Below are positions 23,501-33,198 of a stretch of DNA of 64,000 nucleotides, one piece after another. The notes under the pieces were generated by a model. The model worked only from the letters and a program-made list of their open reading frames with translations, searched no databases and was not told the origin of the DNA. Numbering within the stretch: the stretch's first letter is position 1; each line of letters starts with the position of its first letter. The translations under genes were made by a program, and so were the position numbers. Source of the stretch: CAYNLY01 sp964398225 (GTDB lineage: Bacteria; Pseudomonadota; Zetaproteobacteria; Mariprofundales; Mariprofundaceae); NCBI GenBank assembly GCA_964398225.1, contig CAYNLY010000001.1:1-64000 (forward strand), in the 5' to 3' direction.

Positions 23501-24870
23501 CCGGCCTCGGTTTCCAGGTGTTCGGAGAGCCAGCCTTCGATCATTTCGCGCACTTCCTTCAGACGCGCGGGATCGGGCGCCTCGAAACGGAGCACGAGTG
23601 AGGGCTGGGTGTTGGAAGCCCGCAAGAGACCCCAGGCATCCCCAAGGTCGATCCGGACGCCGTCCACGTCGATGATCCGGTAGCCCTGGGCCTGGAAGTG
23701 GGCGCGGGCCTCCTCGACCAGGGCGAACTTTCGGTCGTCCGGGCATGCGATGCGGATTTCCGGCGTGGTCACCGAGGGGGGGATGTCGGCCAGAATCGTG
23801 GAGATCGGACCGTCGTGGCGGCTCGCGACCTCGAGGATGCGCGCGCCCGCATAGACGGCGTCATCAAAGCCGTGGTAGCGGTCGGCGAAGAAGATGTGCC
23901 CGCTCATCTCGCCGGCAAGCAGCGCACCGGTTTCCTTCATCTTGGCCTTGATCGGGGAATGCCCGGTGCGCCACATGATGGCGCGACCGCCTCGGCGCTC
24001 GATGTCCTCGTACATGTGGCGCGAGCATTTGACCTCGGAGATGATCGTCGCGCCCGGGTGCCTCTCGAGCAGGTCGCGGGCCAGCATCGTCAGCAGCATG
24101 TCGCCCCAGATGATGCGTCCCTGCTCGTCCACGACGCCGATCCGGTCGCCGTCGCCGTCGAAGGCCAGCCCCAGGTCCGCCTGCTCGGCGCGAACCGTGC
24201 GGGCAAGATCCGTCATGTTTTCCTCGACGGTGGGGTCCGGATGGTGATTCGGGAAGCGGCCGTCGGGCTCGCAAAAGAGTTCGATGACCTCGCAGCCCAG
24301 CCGGCGGTAGATGGGCGCGGCGAGCAGCCCCGAAGGGCCGTTGCCCGCATCGATCACGACCTTCAGCGGGCGCGCAAGCCTGCAGTCCGAGACAACGAAA
24401 TCGATGAATTCCTCACGGACGTCCTCGTGACGGACGGTGCCGGCCTCTTCCAGCGGTTCCCCCCCGATCATGCGCATCGCCGCCTTCAGATGCTGGATGT
24501 CGGCGCCGTGCAGCGATTCGCGGCCGCGCATCATCTTGAAGCCGTTGTATTCCGCCGGATTGTGGCTGGCGGTGACCATCACGCAGCCGGCCGCATCGCG
24601 CCGGAAGGTGGCGAAGTAGGCCAGCGGCGTGGGCACCATGCCGATGTCCAGAACATGCGCGCCGCCTTCGTTCAAACCGCGGTGGAGCGCCTGCTGCAGT
24701 TCCGGACCCGACAGGCGGACGTCCCGGCCCGTGATCACCGGATGGGACTCGCGATCGGGCAGAAAGGCGGCGAAGGCGCGCCCCAGGCGGTAGGCGAAGT
24801 CCTCGGTGATTTCGCGGCCCGCAATGCCCCGGATGTCGTATTCGCGAAAGACCTGTTCCGGCAGTTGCAT
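23497..24870 (-). CDS. algC: Phosphomannomutase/phosphoglucomutase
   Basis: A 457-residue alpha-D-phosphohexomutase. It has the four family signatures: the phosphoserine loop TASHNP (100-105, S102), the metal-binding DGDGDR (238-243), the sugar-specificity GEMSGH and the phosphate-binding RASNTQP. It interconverts mannose-1- and -6-phosphate and probably glucose phosphates, feeding LPS, exopolysaccharide and GDP-mannose synthesis. ManB or CpsG would be equally valid names. The pair of LPS-related genes (this and hldD) are far apart, so they are not co-regulated by operon. Confidence 0.93.
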   Translation of the reverse strand: MQLPEQVFREYDIRGIAGREITEDFAYRLGRAFAAFLPDRESHPVITGRDVRLSGPELQQALHRGLNEGGAHVLDIGMVPTPLAYFATFRRDAAGCVMVTASHNPAEYNGFKMMRGRESLHGADIQHLKAAMRMIGGEPLEEAGTVRHEDVREEFIDFVVSDCRLARPLKVVIDAGNGPSGLLAAPIYRRLGCEVIELFCEPDGRFPNHHPDPTVEENMTDLARTVRAEQADLGLAFDGDGDRIGVVDEQGRIIWGDMLLTMLARDLLERHPGATIISEVKCSRHMYEDIERRGGRAIMWRTGHSPIKAKMKETGALLAGEMSGHIFFADRYHGFDDAVYAGARILEVASRHDGPISTILADIPPSVTTPEIRIACPDDRKFALVEEARAHFQAQGYRIIDVDGVRIDLGDAWGLLRASNTQPSLVLRFEAPDPARLKEVREMIEGWLSEHLETEAG

Positions 24871-24897
24871 CGGCTTTCCCCCTTTGCGCTTCGCGGC

Positions 24898-24926
24898 AGG
24901 CTAGGCTGCGCCCTTGCGTCCGCCAA
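24898..24926 (-). promoter_or_regulatory. Predicted promoter of algC
   Basis: On the minus strand TTGGCG (24926-24921), 17-base spacer, TAGCCT (24903-24898). It overlaps, on the opposite strand, the promoter of the divergent helicase gene. The leader would be about 20 bases with a GGGGGAAAG ribosome site. Confidence 0.5.
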
Positions 24927-24941
24927 GCGCACGCCTAAAGT
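24914..24941 (+). promoter_or_regulatory. Predicted nearly leaderless promoter of the helicase gene
   Basis: TTGCGT (24914-24919), 16-base spacer, TAAAGT (24936-24941). Only nine bases separate the -10 box from the ATG at 24951, and these contain no Shine-Dalgarno sequence. Confidence 0.5.
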
Positions 24942-24950
24942 TGGCCGCCC

Positions 24951-26900
24951 ATGTCCGCTTCATCCCTCAACGAGGCGCAGTATCGCGCGGTCTTCCATCG
25001 TGGCGGGCCGCTCTTGGTGCTGGCGGGCGCGGGCTCGGGCAAGACGCGCGTGATCACCGAGCGGATTGCCGCCTTGATCGAGCGTGACGTGCCGCCCGAT
25101 GCGATCACGGCGGTGACCTTCACGAACAAGGCGGCGCGCGAGATGCGGGAGCGGCTCCGGGCACGCCTTGGAGAGGTGGCGCGCAGGCTCAGGATCTGCA
25201 CCTTCCACGCGCTGGGGCTGATGATCGTGCGCGAGCATGCGGACCTCGTCGGCAGGCGGCCGAACCTGACGGTGTTCGGGCCGGCCGAGCAGCGGGGGGC
25301 GATGCGGAGCGTGCTAGCGGAGCTGGGCCTTGCCGCCGACGCGGATGCGGTCGCCCGGATGCTGGAGGCGGTCTCGCGGCGGAAAAACGGTCTGCCGGTG
25401 CCGGAACGCGCGAGGGTGGATGAGGTCCGCACGCGCTACGACCGGCTGCTCACCGAAATGAACGCGGTGGATTTCGACGATCTGATGCTGCTGCCGATCC
25501 GGCTGCTCGAGGAGCATGACGAGGTCCGGGCGCTGTGGCGGATGCGGTGCCGTCACTTCCTCGTGGACGAGTATCAGGATTCCAGCCGCGTGCAGTACGA
25601 GCTGATTCGCTGTCTGGTGCCGCCCGACGGCAACCTGACCGTGGTTGGTGACGACGATCAGTCGATCTACGGCTGGCGGGGCGCGGAAATCCGGAACCTT
25701 TTTGCGCTTGAGCGGGACTATCCGGGACTGACCGTGATCCGGCTCGAAGAAAACTACCGCTCCACCGAAGCCATCCTGACTGCGGCGAACAGCCTGATCG
25801 AGCACAACGGCGAACGGCTTGGCAAGCGCCTTCGCTCGAATCTGGGGCCCGGCAGGCCGGTCCGCATCTGGGAGTGTGCGGACGGGGACGAGGAAGCCCG
25901 CCGTGTGGCGGCCGACATCCGCGCCCTGCATGCCGGCGGCCGGGCCCGCTGGGATGACTTCTGCGTGCTCTATCGGGCCTCCCATCAGTCGCGGCCGGTG
26001 GAGCGAGCGCTGCGCGAGGCCGGGATTCCCTACCATGTGAGCGGCGGGGTGTCGTTCTTCGACCGGGCCGAGATCCAGGATGTTCTCGCCTATCTGCGGC
26101 TCATCGCCAACTTCGCCGACGATCTGGCCTTCATGCGCGCCATCGCCCGGCCACGGCGCGGCATCGGCGCACGGGCTCTGGAAGCGCTGGGCGCTCAGGC
26201 CCGGGAGCTTCGGTGTTCGCTGCTGGAAGCCTGTTTGCACGAGGGGCTCGATCACCGCCAGGCCGAAAAGCTCCGCTCGTTCGGAGAGCTGATCGTCGCG
26301 CTCGAGCACCGCTTTCTGCACGGCGAGCCGGACGATGCCTTCGACGCGTTGCTGGCCATGTCGGGCCTAGAGCAGGCGATCCGCGACGACGCCGCCGATC
26401 CTGCCGAGGCCGAGCGCCGGATGGGCAACGTCTTGGATCTGCGCCGGTGGTGGCTGGCCCATGCCCGCGACGGTGGGGATCTCACCGGTTTTGTGCAGCA
26501 GCTCCATCTTCGGAGCGACCGGGACGAGGAGGCGCCGGACGGGCGGGTGCGGCTGATGACCGTGCATGCGGCCAAAGGGCTGGAGTTCGATCATGTCTAC
26601 CTGATCGGCATGGAGGACGGCCTGTTTCCGCATCGCAACGCGCTGGACGAGGGACGCATCGAGGAGGAACGCCGCCTGATGTATGTCGCAATGACCCGGG
26701 CCCGGTACCGGCTGACGCTGTCGCTCGCCCGGGTGCGGCGGCGCTACGGCAAGGCCGAGGCGAGCCGGCCATCGCCGTTTCTGGCCGAGATTGACGATTC
26801 GGTGGTGCTCTGGTCGGACCGGGACTCCGGCAGCGAGGCCGCCGCGGAGGAAGCGGAGGAACACATCGAGGCGATTCGCCGGATGCTCGGCCTGGCCTGA
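24951..26900 (+). CDS. rep: UvrD/Rep-family superfamily 1 DNA helicase (Rep-like)
   Basis: A 649-residue helicase with all SF1A motifs: Walker A AGAGSGKT (25-32), TFTNKAAREM (Ia), the DEYQDS box (II), GDDDQSIYGWRGA (III), and near the C-terminus VRLMTVHAAKGLEFDHVYLIG and YVAMTRAR (V-VI). It unwinds DNA 3'-5' and by length and the GDDDQSIYGWRGA form is closest to Rep, which clears proteins ahead of replication forks; UvrD is the alternative. It has a predicted promoter nine bases before the ATG. Confidence 0.9.
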   Translation: MSASSLNEAQYRAVFHRGGPLLVLAGAGSGKTRVITERIAALIERDVPPDAITAVTFTNKAAREMRERLRARLGEVARRLRICTFHALGLMIVREHADLVGRRPNLTVFGPAEQRGAMRSVLAELGLAADADAVARMLEAVSRRKNGLPVPERARVDEVRTRYDRLLTEMNAVDFDDLMLLPIRLLEEHDEVRALWRMRCRHFLVDEYQDSSRVQYELIRCLVPPDGNLTVVGDDDQSIYGWRGAEIRNLFALERDYPGLTVIRLEENYRSTEAILTAANSLIEHNGERLGKRLRSNLGPGRPVRIWECADGDEEARRVAADIRALHAGGRARWDDFCVLYRASHQSRPVERALREAGIPYHVSGGVSFFDRAEIQDVLAYLRLIANFADDLAFMRAIARPRRGIGARALEALGAQARELRCSLLEACLHEGLDHRQAEKLRSFGELIVALEHRFLHGEPDDAFDALLAMSGLEQAIRDDAADPAEAERRMGNVLDLRRWWLAHARDGGDLTGFVQQLHLRSDRDEEAPDGRVRLMTVHAAKGLEFDHVYLIGMEDGLFPHRNALDEGRIEEERRLMYVAMTRARYRLTLSLARVRRRYGKAEASRPSPFLAEIDDSVVLWSDRDSGSEAAAEEAEEHIEAIRRMLGLA

Positions 26901-26913
26901 AGGGGTAAGGGCC

Positions 26914-28557
26914 TCAGTCCTCGGAGAAGTCGAAGCCTCGGCTGGTCTTGAGTTCTTCGGCCCGGACGATTTCGCACAGGCTGTAGTTGGGGCCGGAGCG
27001 GATCACGCGTTGCACCTTGAAATGGGCGCTCTTGCCCTCGTGCGAAACGACGAAGGCCATGTTGCGGAAAATCCTCGGATCCGGGAACAGGGCCAGATGA
27101 TGCTTTTTCCCGGGCTTGATCAGGATGGGCCAGCTGCGGTGCGCGGTCAGATCGTCGCCGCCGCCGATCAGCGCGCCCTTGACCAGCTTGTAGCGCTCGC
27201 GGATGAACTCGATGCCCATGCGCTGTTCCCCGGGCTTCGGTTCCTTGATCCAGCGGATGAAGCCGAGCATCGGTTCGCCTTCGTGCGGAATCCAGCTCAG
27301 CCCCACAAGCGTGCCCACGCCGGTCGGGAAGCCCTCGAAATGGACGCGCTCCAGTCCCACGCCGTGGTTGCTCAGGTTCACGACCGACCAGGCCTGTTCG
27401 CTCTGGGCCTTGCTCGGCGCATATTCGTAGTCGCTCATGACCAGCGCCGTATAGGCTTCCTTGATCGCCTTGGCCGCATCCCATTCGAGAATCACGCGGG
27501 CGCCGGCCGTGTCCTTGCGCTCGGCCTTGCGCTGCTTCTCGCGCAGCGCGTCGAGAATCGCATTGCCGCCGGTGAGCGTCGTATAAAGGGATTCCTCGGT
27601 GTGCAGATCGCGCTTCTGGGCGTCGATGTTCAGCAGTACGTTCTCAACGCGGTTGACCGCGGTCACGATGCGGTCGACGAACTCGTCCAGCGGGATCACG
27701 ATCGCATCATAGATCAGCGGATCCGGGAGGGATTCCATGACTTCGGCCGGCGCGTTGGGCTTGAGCGTGTTCGTGACCAGAATGGTCGAATCCTTGATCT
27801 CGGGCCGCTTGCTGCCTTTGCGCAGAAACATCGGGCGGAGCACGCCGACATGGTGCTGCAACTCTTCCCAGCACATCTTCTGCTCGGCGTGCGATTTGCC
27901 GTACATGTCCATGCAGCGCAGCAGTTCGTGGTTGGCCACGGCCTTCTGGACGCGCTCCCGTTCGGCCAGGGCGTCCTCGCCGAGCACGGGCACGACGCTC
28001 AGGCCCAGCCGGGCCAGATCGAACACCTGCCGGGTGGCAATCACGGCCGGTGCCTGATACTGCTCGAGCGAGATACGCAGCAGCTTGACCGCAAGCTCGA
28101 TGGCATTGGCGACCATGTCGACCAGCACGCGGTAATAGCTCGGCTGACTGCGCGCGGCCTTCTGGACCATCTCGATGCCGATCTTGTGCGCGTTCAGAAC
28201 GGCGGCGGTCATCTCGCCGTCGAACAGCTCGAGCTCGCGCTCGAAGCGGTTGAGCACCTTGAGCCGGAAATGCAGCGGAATCAGCGGGTTCGCATTGAGC
28301 CGGGCCAGGTAGTTCTTCATCTTCTTGCGCAGCAGCTCGGTTTCGGCCTCGGAAGCGCCGGCGATGTAGCGGGCCAGATGCTTCTCGATGTCGACGAACG
28401 GCAGCGTCAGGGCATCGGTCAGAAGCTCGGGCTTGCCGAGTTCAAGCTTCGACGGATGCAGCCTGAGATCGGTGTCCAGCTCGAAGTTGACCGTTTCCAG
28501 CAGCTTCTTCGCAGATTCGTCCGGAATCCCGTTGCTCACGTGTTTCACATCCTCCAT
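26914..28557 (-). CDS. PilZ-like multidomain protein, possible cyclic-di-GMP-related
   Basis: A 547-residue soluble protein. The first 400 residues are mainly helical with no family motif I can name. The C-terminal 150 resemble a PilZ-type beta-barrel: a NLSNHGVGLERV strand-turn, VGTLVGLSW and RMGIEFIRER. The canonical PilZ RxxxR c-di-GMP switch is not visible before it, so ligand binding is uncertain. The gene is monocistronic with a near-consensus promoter. Start at ATG 28557; a GTG six codons further is possible because GGAGG lies before it. Confidence 0.6.
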   Translation of the reverse strand: MEDVKHVSNGIPDESAKKLLETVNFELDTDLRLHPSKLELGKPELLTDALTLPFVDIEKHLARYIAGASEAETELLRKKMKNYLARLNANPLIPLHFRLKVLNRFERELELFDGEMTAAVLNAHKIGIEMVQKAARSQPSYYRVLVDMVANAIELAVKLLRISLEQYQAPAVIATRQVFDLARLGLSVVPVLGEDALAERERVQKAVANHELLRCMDMYGKSHAEQKMCWEELQHHVGVLRPMFLRKGSKRPEIKDSTILVTNTLKPNAPAEVMESLPDPLIYDAIVIPLDEFVDRIVTAVNRVENVLLNIDAQKRDLHTEESLYTTLTGGNAILDALREKQRKAERKDTAGARVILEWDAAKAIKEAYTALVMSDYEYAPSKAQSEQAWSVVNLSNHGVGLERVHFEGFPTGVGTLVGLSWIPHEGEPMLGFIRWIKEPKPGEQRMGIEFIRERYKLVKGALIGGGDDLTAHRSWPILIKPGKKHHLALFPDPRIFRNMAFVVSHEGKSAHFKVQRVIRSGPNYSLCEIVRAEELKTSRGFDFSED

Positions 28558-28584
28558 GACCGGTCGGGCACCGGCTCAAACTGA

Positions 28585-28613
28585 TTGATAGATGCCCTGA
28601 GGCCCGATGTCAA
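28585..28613 (-). promoter_or_regulatory. Near-consensus sigma-70 promoter of the PilZ-like gene
   Basis: On the minus strand TTGACA (28613-28608), 17-base spacer, TATCAA (28590-28585). This is the best housekeeping-type promoter I found in the window. It lies between this gene and the stop of the nitronate monooxygenase gene at 28627. Confidence 0.65.
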
Positions 28614-28626
28614 AGGATGGATGGAG

Positions 28627-30027
<1,401 letters not shown>

Positions 30028-30101
30028 GGAACGCGCCTCCTGACAGCACGGATGCCGGCCGGAACCCATGTCCGCATAAACCCCGGCCGCTGGAATCGCG
30101 G

Positions 30102-30130
30102 ACGCTAGCAAGCGCGCCGCGCTAGGCCAA
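30102..30130 (-). promoter_or_regulatory. Predicted promoter of the nitronate monooxygenase gene
   Basis: On the minus strand TTGGCC (30130-30125), 17-base spacer, TAGCGT (30107-30102). The leader would be about 68 bases. The -35 region sits just upstream of the divergent gene's -10 box at 30145. Confidence 0.5.
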
Positions 30131-30144
30131 CCGGGGCCTGACGC

Positions 30145-30150
30145 TACAAT
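30145..30150 (+). promoter_or_regulatory. -10 box of a possible leaderless promoter (30157 gene)
   Basis: TACAAT, five of six matches to the -10 consensus, six bases before the ATG at 30157. No good -35 is visible 16-18 bases upstream. Confidence 0.4.
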
Positions 30151-30156
30151 GCCGCC

Positions 30157-31293
30157 ATGGGGCGCCATGTCTGTCACGCCACCGTGCTTCCGGGCCTGGA
30201 GAAGCTCGCGCAACTGGAGCTTGGGGCCATGGCGGTCGATGCCGACGCGCACGAGGGATTCCTGCGCTTTTCGGCAACCGACGCCCAGCTGTATCGCCTT
30301 CACCTTCGTTCCCGGCTGCTCACACGCGTGTTTGTGCGCGTCGGCGGGTTTGAGGCACGAACATGGTCCGAACTTGCGGCGGGGCTCCGATCGCTTGATT
30401 GGCCGCGCTATCTCCCCGAGCGGGCTGCGCTATGCGTCGAGGTGATCTGCAGGCGCTCGCGGTGGCGGCATACCGGTCGCATCGCCGAAGCTGCGGCCGA
30501 GGCGCTTGGGCGCAGTCTCCACAACGGCGCCGAAGCGGACGGCGCGCGGGTTGCCCGCATTCAGCTGAGGATCGAGGGACCGCGCGTGACGGCCCGGGTG
30601 GATGCGAGCGGCGAGCGGCTGGACCGGCGGGGATACCGGCGCCGGACCGGCCCCGCCCCGATGCGTCCGACGCTTGCGGCCGGCGTGCTCGCCGCCGCCG
30701 GATGGCGCGGCGACGCTCCGCTGATCGTGCCGATGTGCGGCAGCGGCACGCTGGCCATCGAGGCGGCAATGATTGCGGCCCGCTTAAGCCCCGGACTCGG
30801 GCGGGATTTCGCGCTGATGCACTGGCCCGGATTCCGGCCGAAGGTGTTCGCGCGCGAACGGGAAAAGGCGGAAGGGATGGTCGTTCGAAGCGCCCGTCCC
30901 GTGGTTGAGGCGAGCGATATCGATGCGCGCATCCTTGAATCTGCGAGGCTCAACGCGGAATCGGCCGGGGTTGAGGGCCGGATTGCATGGAGCGTGGCCG
31001 ATTTCTTCGCTCTCAGGCCCGCAGGCGCGGGCGGCCTTGTCGTGCTGAATCCGCCCTACGGGCGGCGCCTGCGGGTGGCCGTCCGGCAATTCTACGGACG
31101 CATCGGGCGGCATCTGCGCACGGCTTTTGCGGGCTGGCGGGCGATCGTGCTCTGTCCAGATGCGGCCGCTCGGGAGGCGCTGGGTAAAGGCGCCGGCAAC
31201 GCGCTGCTTCGCGCGCGCCATGGAGGGCGGTGGGTTGAGGCCGTGGCGCTCCGCCCCGTGTCGGAGGATGCGGAGGGCGGCCCGTGCCGCTAG
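30157..31293 (+). CDS. THUMP-type 23S rRNA/tRNA guanine-N2 methyltransferase (RlmL N-half-like)
   Basis: A 378-residue protein with the domain order of RlmL's first half: a ferredoxin-like region and THUMP domain (about 1-160), the linker DRRGYRRRTGPAPMRPTLAAG, then a SAM-binding Rossmann domain with MCGSGTLAIEAAM and the catalytic NPPYG at 298-302. The family makes m2G in 23S rRNA (RlmL, G2445) or tRNA; the exact target is not evident. The -10 box is six bases before the ATG. The stop TAG is part of the next gene's -10-like box. Confidence 0.87.
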   Translation: MGRHVCHATVLPGLEKLAQLELGAMAVDADAHEGFLRFSATDAQLYRLHLRSRLLTRVFVRVGGFEARTWSELAAGLRSLDWPRYLPERAALCVEVICRRSRWRHTGRIAEAAAEALGRSLHNGAEADGARVARIQLRIEGPRVTARVDASGERLDRRGYRRRTGPAPMRPTLAAGVLAAAGWRGDAPLIVPMCGSGTLAIEAAMIAARLSPGLGRDFALMHWPGFRPKVFAREREKAEGMVVRSARPVVEASDIDARILESARLNAESAGVEGRIAWSVADFFALRPAGAGGLVVLNPPYGRRLRVAVRQFYGRIGRHLRTAFAGWRAIVLCPDAAAREALGKGAGNALLRARHGGRWVEAVALRPVSEDAEGGPCR

Positions 31294-31305
31294 GCTGGCC
31301 CGGTC

Positions 31306-33198
31306 ATGGCGGATTCGGAACAGGCGTTGAACGGACTTAAGCTTCCTTCCCCTCCGGAAGGCTGGCGCGCGCCCGCCATGTGGCTTGCGCTGACGCCGCT
31401 CGTGTTCCTGCTTCCGATCCTGAATCTGCGTGTCTTTCCCTTTGTTGCGCCCAACGAGGAGCCGAAATGGGCCGCGCTCGTGCTCTGCGGCCTGGCCATG
31501 GGCCTGCTGTTTGCGGCTTCGATCTGGCGGGATCGGGGTTTGCGTCCGGGGTTTTCCTGGCCGGCGGCCGGGCTTTCGCTCTTTTTCGTCATTCTGTTCG
31601 TCGGCGTCTGGATCGGTCCGAACACGGTCGAGGGTCTGATCCGCTTTGCCTTCTGGCTGGCAAGCCTCGGTGTCTGGCTGGTGGCGGTCTGGGCCTGGCG
31701 CGCGAATCCCGCCTGGCGCGACTGGCTGGCCTGGGCGGTGACGGTTGCCGCGGCGGTGTTTTCCCTGCGCTACTGGTGGGGCTACGTGATCGACTACGGC
31801 AAACCGGGCTACAACGTCAGCGTGCTGTTCTCGCCGATCGGGCATGTGAACTTTACGGGCGACGTGCTCGTGATGCTCGTGCCGATGCTGATGTGGCTGC
31901 TGCTCTTCTTCACGCATCCCGTGGCCCGGGTGCTGAACTGGTTTTCGGTGTTCACCACCGTCACCGTGCTGCTCGTGGCGGCCTCCCGCGGCGCCTTGGG
32001 CGGCATGGTTCTGGGCCTGGTTGCGATGCTTGCCGCGCTTGCGCCGCATCTTGCGCGCCTGCGCGCCGGGATCCCGCCCTTTCCGAAGGGCTGGATGCCT
32101 GCGTTCTGGCTGGGCTCGGCCCTGATCACGGCCGCCGCGGTCAACGCGATGCTGCCCTATCATTACCGGGATCTCGTTCGGGTGTCCGCCACCCTGGGCG
32201 CCGCCGCCGAGGTGCCCGAGCAGGTGACCCTCACACCGGGCGCGCCGCAGCCTCCGCTTGCCGAGTTCTGGGCGAAGACTTCACCGATTCTGACGACGCG
32301 AACGCCGATGTATGCCAGCGCTCTGGCGATGGCGCTGGATGCGCCCTGGCTGGGGCAGGGCACCGGAAACTTCTACATCGTCTACCCTGACTGGAGCAAC
32401 CGCTTTCCGGACTTCCGCGATCCGCTGAGCAACGACCGGACCTTCACGACCAATCCGCACAACGTCGTGCTCCAGATCGCAACGCAGAACGGATTTCCGG
32501 CGACGGTGCTCTTTCTCGCGCTGCTTGCAACATTCTGGCTCAGGCTTGTCGTTGCCGTGTGGCGTCGGGGCGATGCCTGGCACGCCGCCGGCCTGATGGC
32601 GCTCACCGCCGCAATCTTCGATGCGATGTTCAACCATGTGTTTTTCAATCCGGCCTCGATGTTCACCTTCGCGCTGCTCGGGGGCGCATGGTGGGCGTCG
32701 CTGGAGCCGATGCGCGCGGCACATTTGTCGCTTCCGTCGCCGAAGGTGGCGGCAGCGCTCATCGGACTTGCCACGGTGGCGCTCAGCATCTGGCCGCTTC
32801 GCTGGGTGGCCAGCGAATGGCATGTGGGCCGGGCGATGGCCATGGCCCGCGCCCCCCAGCTGGCCGCGGCCGAATACCGCCGCGCCTATGCGCTCGATCC
32901 CTACAACTTCCGCGCCGTGTTCGGGATGATGAGCACGGCCTACATGCAGCGCCGGTTCGACGAGGCGCTGCGGTACGGGCTTGAGTTCCAGCGGATCTAT
33001 CCCTTCAACCCGCCGGCGCTGAACCTCTTGGGCGCGATCTACCTGATGAAGGGGGATCTTCATCGGGCGGAGGCCACGTTCCGCGAGGCGCTCCGGGTGC
33101 TGCCCGGCTACGAGATGGCCGAGCAGAACCTGAAGCGGGTGCTTGCCCTCAAGCGCCCGCGCGCGCCCGCGCCGGACTACTTGAGAAAGCGCAGATAG
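31306..33198 (+). CDS. O-antigen ligase/polymerase-like membrane protein with C-terminal TPR
   Basis: A 630-residue protein. The first 500 residues hold ten or more hydrophobic helices with a large periplasmic loop (about 290-390) and the segment NPHNVVLQIATQNG, which matches the catalytic loop of the Wzy/WaaL/PilO-type ligases. The last 120 residues are soluble and read as tetratricopeptide repeats (AAEYRRAYALDPYNF, LNLLGAIYLMKGDLHRAEATF). Candidates are O-antigen ligase, O-antigen polymerase or a protein O-oligosaccharyltransferase. Start codon is nine bases after a TAGGCT box; no Shine-Dalgarno. Confidence 0.78.
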   Translation: MADSEQALNGLKLPSPPEGWRAPAMWLALTPLVFLLPILNLRVFPFVAPNEEPKWAALVLCGLAMGLLFAASIWRDRGLRPGFSWPAAGLSLFFVILFVGVWIGPNTVEGLIRFAFWLASLGVWLVAVWAWRANPAWRDWLAWAVTVAAAVFSLRYWWGYVIDYGKPGYNVSVLFSPIGHVNFTGDVLVMLVPMLMWLLLFFTHPVARVLNWFSVFTTVTVLLVAASRGALGGMVLGLVAMLAALAPHLARLRAGIPPFPKGWMPAFWLGSALITAAAVNAMLPYHYRDLVRVSATLGAAAEVPEQVTLTPGAPQPPLAEFWAKTSPILTTRTPMYASALAMALDAPWLGQGTGNFYIVYPDWSNRFPDFRDPLSNDRTFTTNPHNVVLQIATQNGFPATVLFLALLATFWLRLVVAVWRRGDAWHAAGLMALTAAIFDAMFNHVFFNPASMFTFALLGGAWWASLEPMRAAHLSLPSPKVAAALIGLATVALSIWPLRWVASEWHVGRAMAMARAPQLAAAEYRRAYALDPYNFRAVFGMMSTAYMQRRFDEALRYGLEFQRIYPFNPPALNLLGAIYLMKGDLHRAEATFREALRVLPGYEMAEQNLKRVLALKRPRAPAPDYLRKRR

